This document shows, piece after piece, positions 42,986 through 51,930 of a stretch of 55,442 nt of DNA (positions within the stretch are counted from its first letter, which is position 1; the number at the start of each line of letters is the position of its first letter). The notes beneath the pieces were generated by a model. The model did no database searches. It was not told the origin of the DNA and saw only the letters and a program-made list of their open reading frames with translations. Source of the stretch: Cohnella sp. AR92. GTDB lineage: Bacteria > Bacillota > Bacilli > Paenibacillales > Paenibacillaceae. The DNA lies in contig NZ_RZJR01000025.1 in the NCBI RefSeq assembly GCF_003990975.1, positions 1 to 55,442 of the forward strand. The letters are read 5' to 3'. A program made the position numbers and the translations under genes.

Positions 42986-43863
42986 GCGAGAAGGCGTTGA
43001 CGGACCTCGCCGCGGGTCATGGAGCGAGAACGGCGCCGAGCGCTCCGGCGGTTCCGAGCCGAATGCTGCGCAAGGCAGGCTCGCAGATTCGCAGGGCGAT
43101 GCCCCCCGTCGCGGCGTTTATCCTCTTCATCGGAGGGTGGGAGCTGTTCTGCCGGCTGGCGGATATGAAGCCGTACTTGCTGCCGAAGCCGTCCGATATC
43201 GTCCGGGCGGCCACGGAGAACGCTTCGAACCTGTGGGTGTCGGTCTATACGACGATCTCGGAAGCGGTCGTCGGCTTCCTGCTCAGCATCGTGCTCGGGG
43301 TCGGGCTCGCGATTATCCTGGCCAGCTCCAAGCTGATGGAACGCAGCATCTATCCGTACGCGATCATCATGCAGACGATTCCGATCGTCGCCGTCGCTCC
43401 GATCATCGTGATCTGGTTCGGCGCCGGCATGAACGCGATCGTGATCATCGCTTTTCTTATCGGATTTTTCCCCATGTTATCCAATACGCTTATCGGCCTC
43501 AATTCCACCGACCACAACATGAAAAATCTCTTCTATCTTTATAACGCCTCGCCGATTCAGTCCATGTTCCGCCTCCGGCTGCCCGCGGCCCTTCCTTATA
43601 TCGTAGCCGGGCTCAAAATCTCCTGTACGCTGGCGGTCATCGGGGCCATCGTCGGGGAATACATCGCCGGGATCGGCGGAGGCAAGGGAGGCCTCGGCTA
43701 CGCGATTACGGTAGCCGCGTCTAGGCTTCAGACCGCCTATCTGTTCGCCTGCGGCTTGTCGGCTTCCCTGCTTGGAATCGGATTTTTCCTTCTTGTCAAT
43801 GCGTTCTCCAAGTGGATGCTCAGCTCCTGGCATGAATCCGAGATGGGTTCTTCGGAAGGCTAG
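42982..43863 (+). CDS. NitT/TauT-type ABC importer permease
   Basis: 293 residues: a polar N-terminal extension of about 40, then six membrane helices. SsuC/TauC-like features are PYLLPKPSDIVRAATE near the first helices and the coupling loop NLFYLYNASPIQSMFRLRLPAALPYIVAGLKIS. It overlaps the oxidoreductase gene (ATGA), so the importer and oxidation steps are translationally coupled. Confidence 0.92.
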   Translation: MSEKALTDLAAGHGARTAPSAPAVPSRMLRKAGSQIRRAMPPVAAFILFIGGWELFCRLADMKPYLLPKPSDIVRAATENASNLWVSVYTTISEAVVGFLLSIVLGVGLAIILASSKLMERSIYPYAIIMQTIPIVAVAPIIVIWFGAGMNAIVIIAFLIGFFPMLSNTLIGLNSTDHNMKNLFYLYNASPIQSMFRLRLPAALPYIVAGLKISCTLAVIGAIVGEYIAGIGGGKGGLGYAITVAASRLQTAYLFACGLSASLLGIGFFLLVNAFSKWMLSSWHESEMGSSEG

Positions 43864-43904
43864 AAGATCAAGTTCGTATCGGGGAGAAAAGGGACGGTGG
43901 CGAG

Positions 43905-45248
43905 ATGAAAAAAAACGCGGATGAGTTAACGATCCTTAACGCGAGATTGCCTCTGCACGGAGACGGCGAGCTTCATACGCTCCGGATCGCGGGCGGCCGC
44001 TGGGCGGCGATCGAGCCTCAGGAAGGAACGGAGCGCGATTCGGAAGGCGGCGTCCCGATCGCCGGGCTCGGGATCGACGAGCTTGGAACGGTTCCCCGGA
44101 TCGATCTTCAGGGACGCGCGCTGCTGCCGGGCTTCGTCGATGCCCATATGCACCTGGATAAGGCCTACACCGTGTCCCGGGTTCGGAACGTATCGGGAAC
44201 GCTGCTGGAGGCGATCGAGAATTATCGTTCGTTCGCTCCATCGATCACCAAGGAGAATATCCGGGAGAGAATCGTTCGGGCCGCGCTAAGCGCCGCATCC
44301 TATGGAAGCTTAACCCTGCGAAGCCATCTCGATGTCGCCTTCCATCTGGGGAGGGACATCGCGATGCGCACGGTCGAGGCGGCGCTGGAAGCGAGGGAGC
44401 AGGTGAAGGACTTCGTCGACATTCAATACTTCCCGATGTTCTACTACGATCCCGAGCGGGAACGGGAGCTGACCGAATTCGCCGAAGAGACGCTGCGGAT
44501 GGGGATCGACGGAGTCGGAGGAGCGCCTCATCTGACGCCGGATCCCGCCGCGAACATCGATTGGGCATTCCGCCTGGCCGCGAAGTTCGATCGCCCGATC
44601 GATCTTCATACGGACGAGACGGACGATCCCTCGATGAAGACGATCGACGTCTATTGCGATTACGCGCTGCGGCATCAGTATCGGGGGAGGGCGACGGCGG
44701 GCCATCTCTGCTCCTTGTCGGCGATGGACCAAGCGGAAGCGGATCGCCTGATCGCCAAGATGGCGGAGGCGGGAATCGGCGCGGTGACGCTGCCTCCGGT
44801 CAATCTCTACCTGCAGGGCAGAGGCGACCGCGGCAACGTTCGGCGCGGCGTGACCCGGGTGAGAGAGCTTGCCGCGGCAGGCGTTCCGGTCGCCGCCGCC
44901 TCCGACAACATCCAGGATCCGTTCCATCCCTTCGGACGCGGCGACCTGCTCCAGATCGGATTGACGACGGCCTATGCGGCTCACCTGGCGAAGGAAGAGG
45001 ATATCCCCGTGCTCTTGCGCATGCTGACGTCCGTTCCCGCGCTCCTTACCGGCGCCAACGAATACGGCATCGCCGCGAACCGGCCGGCAAGCTTCGTCGT
45101 TGCCGACGCTTTCTCGGGGGAGGAGCTGTTCCAGGAGCTGCCTGCGACAAGGTGGGTGTACAACAAGTCGAGGTGGATCTTCGCTTCCAGGCTTCAGCGC
45201 CAGTGGGCGCAGCCCTTGGGAACCGAGCCCGCCGTTCCGATCCGGTAA
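43905..45248 (+). CDS. Cytosine-deaminase-superfamily metal hydrolase (first of two)
   Basis: 447 residues. The amidohydrolase barrel shows DAHMHLDKAYT (HxH metal pair), DLHTDETDD (the Glu that in CodA protonates the ring), GHLCSL (metal or catalytic His) and ASDNIQDPFHPFG (metal Asp). It lacks CodA's AFPQ segment, which contacts the cytosine ring (here QYFPMFYYD), so its substrate must differ. It probably deaminates or hydrolyses a ring amidine or amide. The ATG follows GGTGGCGAG. Gap to the permease is 41 bp. Confidence 0.85.
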   Translation: MKKNADELTILNARLPLHGDGELHTLRIAGGRWAAIEPQEGTERDSEGGVPIAGLGIDELGTVPRIDLQGRALLPGFVDAHMHLDKAYTVSRVRNVSGTLLEAIENYRSFAPSITKENIRERIVRAALSAASYGSLTLRSHLDVAFHLGRDIAMRTVEAALEAREQVKDFVDIQYFPMFYYDPERERELTEFAEETLRMGIDGVGGAPHLTPDPAANIDWAFRLAAKFDRPIDLHTDETDDPSMKTIDVYCDYALRHQYRGRATAGHLCSLSAMDQAEADRLIAKMAEAGIGAVTLPPVNLYLQGRGDRGNVRRGVTRVRELAAAGVPVAAASDNIQDPFHPFGRGDLLQIGLTTAYAAHLAKEEDIPVLLRMLTSVPALLTGANEYGIAANRPASFVVADAFSGEELFQELPATRWVYNKSRWIFASRLQRQWAQPLGTEPAVPIR

Positions 45249-45328
45249 CGGCTGCCGTTCTAACGGTGATTATCCGCACAGAAGCGGATACACATAAAGA
45301 TCTTAAAGGGATAAGGGAGGAAGAAAAC

Positions 45329-46438
45329 ATGGTGGCAGAGAGAGTGGAGAGAGCGGTTGGCAAGAGGTTCAAGCTGGGAGCATTGGCATTCCTGACCGCC
45401 GGGGTGCTGGCATTATCCGGCTGCGGATCGAACGACAAGGAGGGGGCGTCCTCCGGCAGCCCATCGGCAAGCGAATCGCCGTCCGCAAGCGCGTCGTCGT
45501 CCCCTTCAGCGTCTCCGTCGGCATCCCCGTCGGCTTCGCCGGCGGAGGTTAAGCTCGCCAAGGTCACGCAAGTCACGAACTGGTTCGCGGAGCCGGAGCA
45601 TGGAGGCCAATACGCCGCTCTCTCCAAGGGCTTCTACAAGGAGGCCGGCCTTGATATGACGATCCAGTCGGGAGGCCCCGGCATCTCCTCCACGCAGATC
45701 GTCGCCTCGGGCAAAGCCGAATTCGGCATGGGCCAAGCGGATGAGATTCTGCTGGCCCGCGAGAGCGGCATTCCTCTCGTTGCGATCGCGGCGATTTTCC
45801 AGAAGAACCCCCAAGGGATCATGTACCACAAAGGCAAGTACAAGGAACTCTCCGAGCTGAACGGCCACAAGGTGTACGTCGGCAGCGGCTCGGCTTTCTG
45901 GGAATACCTGAAGAAGGCGTATAAGCTCGACAAGGTCGAAGAAATGAAGTATACCGGCTCGCTCGCGAACTTCGTCGCGGATCCCGATTCCGCTACCCAG
46001 ATCTACGTCACCTCCGAGCCGTTCACGATGCAGCAGGAAGGCGTAGACGTCGATTACTTCCTGAACTACGACCTCGGCTACAAGCAATACGGCAATATTC
46101 TGTACACGACGGAGGATTACCTGAAGAAGCATCCGGACATCGTGAAGGCCTACGTCGAAGCGTCGATCAAAGGATGGAACTACTACAAAGACAACAGCGA
46201 AGAGATCAACAAGGTCATGCAGGAGAGCAACCCGGACCTGAAGCTGGAATCCATGGCCTACGGCGCGAAGGCGCAGGAGCCGCTGATCTATGGAGGAGAC
46301 GCGGAGGCGAACGGAGTCGGCTACATGAGCAAGGAGATCTGGGAAGGGCTGCAGAAACAGTTGGTCGACATCGGAATCCTGAAGTCCGCGGAGCCGATCG
46401 ATCAGGCGTTCACCAACGAGTTCTTGCCTGCCAAGTAA
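45329..46438 (+). CDS. NitT/TauT-type substrate-binding lipoprotein
   Basis: 369 residues from an ATG with GGGAGG upstream. Signal peptide with lipobox LSGC (Cys about 31), a 35-residue Ser/Ala/Pro linker, then an NMT1/SsuA-like fold: KVTQVTNWFAEPEHGGQYAALSKGFYKEAGLDMTIQSGGPGISSTQIVASGKAEFGMGQADEILLARESG. The WFAEPEHGGQYAAL segment resembles binding proteins for pyrimidine or thiamine-precursor heterocycles (WxxxPEHxGxY type). It gives substrate specificity to the importer encoded upstream. Confidence 0.9.
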   Translation: MVAERVERAVGKRFKLGALAFLTAGVLALSGCGSNDKEGASSGSPSASESPSASASSSPSASPSASPSASPAEVKLAKVTQVTNWFAEPEHGGQYAALSKGFYKEAGLDMTIQSGGPGISSTQIVASGKAEFGMGQADEILLARESGIPLVAIAAIFQKNPQGIMYHKGKYKELSELNGHKVYVGSGSAFWEYLKKAYKLDKVEEMKYTGSLANFVADPDSATQIYVTSEPFTMQQEGVDVDYFLNYDLGYKQYGNILYTTEDYLKKHPDIVKAYVEASIKGWNYYKDNSEEINKVMQESNPDLKLESMAYGAKAQEPLIYGGDAEANGVGYMSKEIWEGLQKQLVDIGILKSAEPIDQAFTNEFLPAK

Positions 46439-46543
46439 GGCGGCGGAAGCACAGAACCGGAAGAAGGGCGGGGGGCTGCCGGCGCGAAGCGCGGGCCGGA
46501 GCTCTCCCTCCATTCCGGGCTTAAGGAAGGGAAGGACGATGAG

Positions 46544-47239
46544 ATGGCGAAGCTGCTGGTGGTTTACTTCAGCGCGTACGGACATATGTACCGAATGGCG
46601 GAAGCGGCCGCGAAGGGGGCGAATGACGAAGGACACGAGGGGAGGCTTGCGCGAATCCCGGAGTTTCGCTCCCCCGATAACGTAACCGCTCTGCTCGATC
46701 ATCCGAGCCGCAGGCAGGACCGCGACGAGGAGGCTTTATCCGGTACGTTCCGGATCGGGGCGCGCTGGGAGAAGTATGAAGCCGCGTTGGCGCTGCAGCG
46801 GCACGTGCCCGAAGCGACGGCGGACGATCTGAGGTGGGCGGACGGAATCGTATGGGGGTATCCCACTTATTACGGATCCATGCCCGCGCAGGTCAAATCG
46901 TTCCTCGATCTGTCGGGAAGCCTGTGCTCGAGCGGAGAACTGGAAGGCAAGCCGACGGGGGTGATGACGAGCGCCGGCTCGATTCACACGGGACACGAGG
47001 CGACGATCCTGACGTCGATCGTGCCGCTCCTGCACTTCGGGCTGATCTATGTCGGCCTTCCTTATTCCCAGAATCCCGAGTATCTGACCGCGGACGCGAT
47101 CGGAGGCTCGCCTTACGGGCCCTCGACGCTGGCCGGACCGGACAGCTCGAGGAGTCCGGACGAACGGGAGCTGATCATGGCGGGAAGGCTGGGCGCCCGG
47201 GTGGCGCGATTCGCCGAGGCGACCAAAGGCATCAAATGA
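46544..47239 (+). CDS. WrbA-like flavodoxin-fold NAD(P)H:quinone oxidoreductase
   Basis: 231 residues. FMN-binding features of the WrbA group: KLLVVYFSAYGHMYRMAEAAAKGA, WADGIVWGYPTYYGSMPAQVKSFLDLSG, GVMTSAGSIHTGHEATILTSI. An insertion around 45-75 (DHPSRRQDRDEEALSGTF) makes it longer than common WrbA (about 200). It could pass electrons to or from the FAD oxidoreductase of the same operon, or detoxify a quinone-like product. Confidence 0.85.
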   Translation: MAKLLVVYFSAYGHMYRMAEAAAKGANDEGHEGRLARIPEFRSPDNVTALLDHPSRRQDRDEEALSGTFRIGARWEKYEAALALQRHVPEATADDLRWADGIVWGYPTYYGSMPAQVKSFLDLSGSLCSSGELEGKPTGVMTSAGSIHTGHEATILTSIVPLLHFGLIYVGLPYSQNPEYLTADAIGGSPYGPSTLAGPDSSRSPDERELIMAGRLGARVARFAEATKGIK

Positions 47240-47255
47240 CGAGAGGGGGAGAGCG

Positions 47256-48542
47256 ATGGCCATTCCGTATGATCTGATCGTGAAGAACGCTCGACTCGCA
47301 AGCAGCGGCGAGAGAACCGATATCGGCATCAAAGAGGGCAAGCTTGCCGGAATAGGGCCGCTGGCCGTCTCCTCCGGCGCCAGGACGTTCGATGCCGAGG
47401 GAAGGCTGTTGGTGCCTCCCTTCGTCGAATCCCACGTTCATCTGGATACGGCGATGACGGCGGGCAATCCCGTCTGGAACGAGAGCGGGACCCTGGCCGA
47501 GGGAATCGGGATATGGGCTTCGCGCAAGCAAGCTCTTACGAAGGAAGACGTGCTTGAACGGGCGGAACGAACGATTCGGCGCTTCATCGGCTACGGCGTC
47601 CTTTATCTGCGCACGATGGTCGATATCGGCGACCCTCGATTGACGGCGCTGAAGGCCGTTCTGGAGTTGAAGGAGAAGTACCGCGACAAGCTTGACATGC
47701 AAGTGACGGCGTTCCCGCAGGACGGCATCGTCTCCTGCCCCGAGAACGCGGAACGAATGAGGGAAGCGCTTCGGCTGGGGGCGGACGGCGTCTCGGCCGT
47801 CCCTCATCTGGAGCGGACCCGCGAGGACGGCGTGCGATCGCTTCAGATCGCGTTCGATCTGGCCCGGGCTAACGGAGCGTACGTTCACGTCTTCTGCGAT
47901 GAGACGGATGACGGGGCTTCCCGCTACCTGGAGGTGTGCGCTTCCTTGGCGATCTCGACCGGGCTGAGGGCCAGAGCGGCGGCGGCGCACGCGAATGCGG
48001 CGGCTTATTATAACGAACCGTATTTTCGGAAAATCGTCGGGCTCGTCCGGGAAGCGGGACTCTCCGTCGTTGCTTGTCCGCTCATCAGCAGCGTTGCGCA
48101 GGGGCGCTACGACTCTTTTCCCAAAGGCAGGGGAATTACCCGGATCAAGGAGTTCGCGGAAGCGGGGGTGAATGTCGCGCTGGCTCACGACGACATTCTC
48201 AGCCCGTTCTATCCGCTTGGGACGGGCAATCCGCTGGATGCCGCCCATATGGCCGCCCATCTGGCCCATATGAGCGGCCGCGCGGAGCTCAAAGCCCTTC
48301 TCGGCATGATTACGGAAGGAGGAGCGGCCGCGATGAATCTGGGGGAACGGTATCCGCACGGGGAAGGCGGCTTGCGAATAGGAGCTCCCGCCTCGTTCCT
48401 TCTGTTCGACGCCGCCGACGCCGGCGAGCTGATCCGCTTGCGGGCCGCGCCGCGGTTCGTCTTCCGGAACGGGAGGCTGGCGGCGGAGACGCCGCCGGTC
48501 CGCACGCTTCTCCCGCTGGAGACCGAGGTTCCCCTTCCTTGA
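47256..48542 (+). CDS. CodA-like cytosine-deaminase-family hydrolase (second of two)
   Basis: 428 residues, almost the exact length of E. coli CodA (427). All CodA key segments are kept: SHVHLDTAMTAG (metal His pair), VTAFPQDGI (ring-contacting Gln), VFCDETDD (catalytic Glu), AAAHANA (His), AHDDILSPFYPLGTGN (metal Asp). The activity could be on cytosine, isoguanine, 5-methylcytosine, creatinine or a related amidine ring; the importer context suggests an imported compound. It is the last gene before a terminator and starts 16 bp after the WrbA-like gene. Confidence 0.88.
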   Translation: MAIPYDLIVKNARLASSGERTDIGIKEGKLAGIGPLAVSSGARTFDAEGRLLVPPFVESHVHLDTAMTAGNPVWNESGTLAEGIGIWASRKQALTKEDVLERAERTIRRFIGYGVLYLRTMVDIGDPRLTALKAVLELKEKYRDKLDMQVTAFPQDGIVSCPENAERMREALRLGADGVSAVPHLERTREDGVRSLQIAFDLARANGAYVHVFCDETDDGASRYLEVCASLAISTGLRARAAAAHANAAAYYNEPYFRKIVGLVREAGLSVVACPLISSVAQGRYDSFPKGRGITRIKEFAEAGVNVALAHDDILSPFYPLGTGNPLDAAHMAAHLAHMSGRAELKALLGMITEGGAAAMNLGERYPHGEGGLRIGAPASFLLFDAADAGELIRLRAAPRFVFRNGRLAAETPPVRTLLPLETEVPLP

Positions 48543-48571
48543 CAATAGGATAGAGTCTCTCTTCCAACGAT

Positions 48572-48600
48572 AAGCCCCGGTGCTTCGGTCCGGGGCTTTC
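48572..48600 (+). terminator. Terminator of the creatininase-deaminase operon
   Basis: AAGCCCCGG (48572-48580), loop TGCTTCGGT, CCGGGGCTT (48590-48598), then TCTTG. It closes the eight-gene operon 30 nt after the last stop. Confidence 0.85.
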
Positions 48601-48657
48601 TTGCCGTTCGCCGGCGAACTCGGGAGTGCGAAATCTCTCAACTTTTGTCATAATGCA

Positions 48658-48692
48658 TTTGAGAGAGTTTTGGGAGCGGCTTCGGATAAGAT
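48658..48692 (+). promoter_or_regulatory. SARP-type direct-repeat promoter of the hybrid kinase gene
   Basis: TTTGAGAGAGT (48658-48668) is followed directly by TTTGGGAGCGG (48669-48679): an 11-bp direct repeat with 8 identical positions. Seven nt later comes TAAGAT (48687-48692), a -10-like hexamer. No usual -35 is present. The same layout occurs at 53101-53135. An inverted copy (TCTCTCAA, 48634-48641) lies upstream. Confidence 0.65.
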
Positions 48693-48734
48693 GACGGAAT
48701 GGATGATTCCCGGTAGAGAGGCGCGGAGAGGCGA

Positions 48735-51700
48735 ATGGGCGCACAGACAGCCAAGGAAAGCTTAAAGACCAGGGGAAGCTGGCGGAGGTTGGGCTTGCGG
48801 GCGATCGGGATGATGCTGATTCCGCTCGTTTCGTTTATTCTGTTGGCGGCGATCAACGAATACACGGTGCCGGACAAGTCGGCCCCGAAGGCCGAGCGCG
48901 GAGTCGCCGACCTGAGCGGCTGGGCGTTCGGCCCGATGAGAACGGTGCTGCTGGACGGGGAGTGGGCCTTCTATCCGCGCAAGCTTTATACTCCGAAAGA
49001 CTTCGCGGACGGCCGGGTTCCGTCGCCGAATGCCCCGTACGCGAGCATTCCGAACGCTTGGTACGGATCGGGTCCGGCGGACGAAGCGAGCGGAACCGAA
49101 TACGGAACCTACCGATTGACCGTGAAGCTGAAGGACGAGGATATCGGCTACGGCATCCGCCTGCCGAACGTGAACGGGGCTCATCGGCTCTACGTGAACG
49201 GCCGCCTGGTCGGAGAGGAAGGCGTCGTCGCCGATAACGAACGGGAGTACGAAGGGGAGAACAAGCCTTATCTAACGTTCGTTCGGGCGGAAGGCGGCCG
49301 GTTGGATATCGTTCTGCAATCCGCGAATCTGGCCAAGCCCATGCTCTGGGGCGGCTTCGAGGATGTGCAGCTCGGATTGCAGTCGGACATGCTGCTGATC
49401 GAGAGAATTCACTTCGCGATCGAGTTCTCCGGCGTGTTTATCCTGCTGCTGTTCGCGGGTTACCACATGACGATATTCGCGCTGAGAACCAAGGACAAGG
49501 CATATCTGTACAGCTCGCTTTATTTTCTGACGATGCTCGTGCTTATGGTGACCGGCGGGGAAAAGCTCACTCTGCAGCTGGTGCCGGGGCTCTCCTACGG
49601 GGCTTCCGTCAAACTGTACGATCTCGGCGGCTTCTCCAATATCGTCCTGCTCGGGGTGTTCCTCCACACGCTGGACGACAAGCTGCTCGGCCGCAGGCAG
49701 CTGCTCGTCGGGATCTCGCCCGTCGTGGTTTATCTGGCGGCGATTGCCGTATTTCCTTACCCCAGCTATCGCTTGCTCGGCAATTTGCCTTGGTATTACG
49801 TCACCTTCCTGGTCGCCTACTTCCTCTACCGCGGCATTCGTTCGTTCTGGAAGCGGGGAGGCAGGCTCGGACGCCAGGAGACCGCCCTGCTCATCGGGGT
49901 GCTCGTCTCGATCGCCTCGATCCTGTTGTTCGGAATGCTCTATTCGCTGAATCTCGTTCAGACGGAGCTCGGGAGGCGGATCTCGTTCCTCGCGGTGCTC
50001 GCGTTCATGAACGCGCTGCTCGCGCTGAGGCTCGCGAACGCGACGGAACGGACCGAGCAGCTGACGGAACAGCTTCTGCTGCGAGACAAGCTGAAGGACG
50101 AGTTCCTCGCGAATACGTCCCATGAGCTGAAGACGCCGCTGCACGGCATCCAGAATATCGCCTCCTTCCTGCTGGACGGGAAAGCCGGCTCGTTGACGGA
50201 CCGGCAGAGGAGCGAGCTGTCGCTCATCCAGGATACGACGACGAAGCTGTCGGCGCTCGTGAACGACCTGCTCGACGTCGTCCGGTTGAAGCACGGCGAC
50301 CTGCGCTTGTCGGAGACGGCGCTAGACGCTCGGGTCGCGGCCGGAACGGCCTTCCAGGTGCTTGAATTCGAAACGGCCGGCAAGGACGTGCGCATGGAGA
50401 ATCGGATTCCGGCGGGCACCTTCGTTAGGGCGGATGAGAACCGGCTGCGCCAGGTGCTGTACAACCTGATCCACAATGCGATCAAGCATACGAAGTCGGG
50501 TACGATAACGGCCGGGGCGGCGACGTCGAACGGCAGGACGACGCTCTGGGTGGAGGACACCGGAATCGGGATACCGGAAGAGAGCCACGAGGCGATCTTC
50601 GGTTACTTCGAGCAGGCGGACCGGGAGCTGCCGCAGAACGAGAACGGTTATGCCGGAATGGGGCTGGGGCTGTATATCAGCCGGCAGCTGATCGAACGGA
50701 TGGGCGGACGAATCTGGGTGGACCGTTCCGCGCCCGGCCAGGGCACGAGAATCGCGTTTACGCTTCCGGCGGCGGAGCCGTTCGATCAAGCAAGCTCGGA
50801 AGCCTTTATCGCTGCCGCATCGGAGCCGGAGAGCCGCGGATTTCCTTCCGAACTGGAATCCGTCGACGGAAACCGGACGCATACGATCCTCATCGTCGAC
50901 GACGAAGCGTCCAATATACGAATTCTGCTTAATCTGCTCGGAGACGAATATAACGTGCTGACGGCGTTCTCCGCGAAGGAAGCGCTCCTTAAATTGGAGA
51001 ATAGCCCCCGGATCGGCCTGCTTATTCTCGACGTCATGATGCCGGAGATGTCCGGCATCGACCTGTGCCGCGCGGTGAGGGAGAAGCGGTCGGTGCTGGA
51101 GCTGCCGATTCTGTTCGCGACGGCCAAGGACTCGCTGCATGACATCGAGCTCTGCTTCCGGGCGGGAGGGAACGACTTCATCGCGAAGCCGTTCGACTCG
51201 AAGACGCTGGCTGCGAGGGTGCGGACGCTGCTCGCCATGAAATCGTCCATGGAACAAGCGGTCCAGAGCGAGCGGGCGTTCCTTCAGGCGCAGATCAAGC
51301 CGCACTTTCTCTATAATGCGATCAGCAGCATCGTCTCCTTCTGCTATACCGATTCGAATCGGGCCGCCTATCTTCTGACGATGCTGAGCCGTTACCTGCG
51401 GATGATATTCGAGCGGGACGGAAGGACTTCGACGGTTCCTCTCAAGCAAGAGCTGGAGCTCATTCGGGCCTACGTGGAGATCGAGAAGGCGCGTTTCGGC
51501 AGCCGGCTCGAGTATCGGCAGCACGTCGATCCGAATCTGGAACTTCTGGGTATCCCGTCCCTCTCGATTCAGCCGTTCATCGAGAATGCGATCCGGCACG
51601 GCCTATTCGAGAAAGAAGGCGTCGGAACCGTCTCGCTCGTCGTCTCGGACGGCGACGGCTTTCTTCGGTTCGATATCGAAGACGACGGCGTCGGAATGCC

Positions 51701-51878
51701 GGACGACGTGTTATACCGGATCCGCTCCGGCGAGCGTCCGGAGAAGTCCGGCATCGGGATGACCAACGTCCGGAAGAGGCTGGCGACGCTTCCCGGGGCA
51801 AGCTTGACGATCGAATCGGAGCTGGAGCGCGGCACCAGGATTATCGTTTACTTGCCGAAGCATGAGAGTGAGGCTTGA
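48735..51878 (+). CDS. Hybrid sensor kinase with 7TMR-DISM input, HisKA kinase, receiver and a second LytS-type kinase
   Basis: 1047 residues. N-terminal membrane helix; extracytoplasmic jelly-roll-like DISM extracellular domain (about 60-220); seven-helix DISM membrane region (about 225-425); coiled coil; HisKA with phospho-His463 in FLANTSHELKTPLHG; HATPase (NLIHNAIKHT, DTGIGIP, GMGLGLYIS); receiver with Asp766 in LILDVMMPEMSG; then a second transmitter of the LytS/YesM class with His857 in QAQIKPHFLYNAISS and its own GHKL ATPase (FIENAIRHGLF, DDGVGMP, SGIGMTNVRKRL). Two unrelated kinase modules flanking a receiver suggest an internal relay. The ATG is preceded by GGAGAGG. The cognate regulator follows 52 bp downstream. 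Confidence 0.93.
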   Translation: MGAQTAKESLKTRGSWRRLGLRAIGMMLIPLVSFILLAAINEYTVPDKSAPKAERGVADLSGWAFGPMRTVLLDGEWAFYPRKLYTPKDFADGRVPSPNAPYASIPNAWYGSGPADEASGTEYGTYRLTVKLKDEDIGYGIRLPNVNGAHRLYVNGRLVGEEGVVADNEREYEGENKPYLTFVRAEGGRLDIVLQSANLAKPMLWGGFEDVQLGLQSDMLLIERIHFAIEFSGVFILLLFAGYHMTIFALRTKDKAYLYSSLYFLTMLVLMVTGGEKLTLQLVPGLSYGASVKLYDLGGFSNIVLLGVFLHTLDDKLLGRRQLLVGISPVVVYLAAIAVFPYPSYRLLGNLPWYYVTFLVAYFLYRGIRSFWKRGGRLGRQETALLIGVLVSIASILLFGMLYSLNLVQTELGRRISFLAVLAFMNALLALRLANATERTEQLTEQLLLRDKLKDEFLANTSHELKTPLHGIQNIASFLLDGKAGSLTDRQRSELSLIQDTTTKLSALVNDLLDVVRLKHGDLRLSETALDARVAAGTAFQVLEFETAGKDVRMENRIPAGTFVRADENRLRQVLYNLIHNAIKHTKSGTITAGAATSNGRTTLWVEDTGIGIPEESHEAIFGYFEQADRELPQNENGYAGMGLGLYISRQLIERMGGRIWVDRSAPGQGTRIAFTLPAAEPFDQASSEAFIAAASEPESRGFPSELESVDGNRTHTILIVDDEASNIRILLNLLGDEYNVLTAFSAKEALLKLENSPRIGLLILDVMMPEMSGIDLCRAVREKRSVLELPILFATAKDSLHDIELCFRAGGNDFIAKPFDSKTLAARVRTLLAMKSSMEQAVQSERAFLQAQIKPHFLYNAISSIVSFCYTDSNRAAYLLTMLSRYLRMIFERDGRTSTVPLKQELELIRAYVEIEKARFGSRLEYRQHVDPNLELLGIPSLSIQPFIENAIRHGLFEKEGVGTVSLVVSDGDGFLRFDIEDDGVGMPDDVLYRIRSGERPEKSGIGMTNVRKRLATLPGASLTIESELERGTRIIVYLPKHESEA

Positions 51879-51930
51879 CCGGCGCCTCTAACGGAAGAAC
51901 GGAACTTAATGGGACGGAAGGAGGAGAAGC

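Noticed and set aside
44561..45328. N-terminal extension of the NitT/TauT binding protein (256 more codons)
   Set aside because: It overlaps the upstream hydrolase in another frame; the ATG at 45329 has GGGAGG and is followed by a lipoprotein signal peptide.
49272..50294. 340-codon minus-strand frame opposite the hybrid kinase
   Set aside because: Charged, low-complexity shadow of the coding strand; no start signal or domain.
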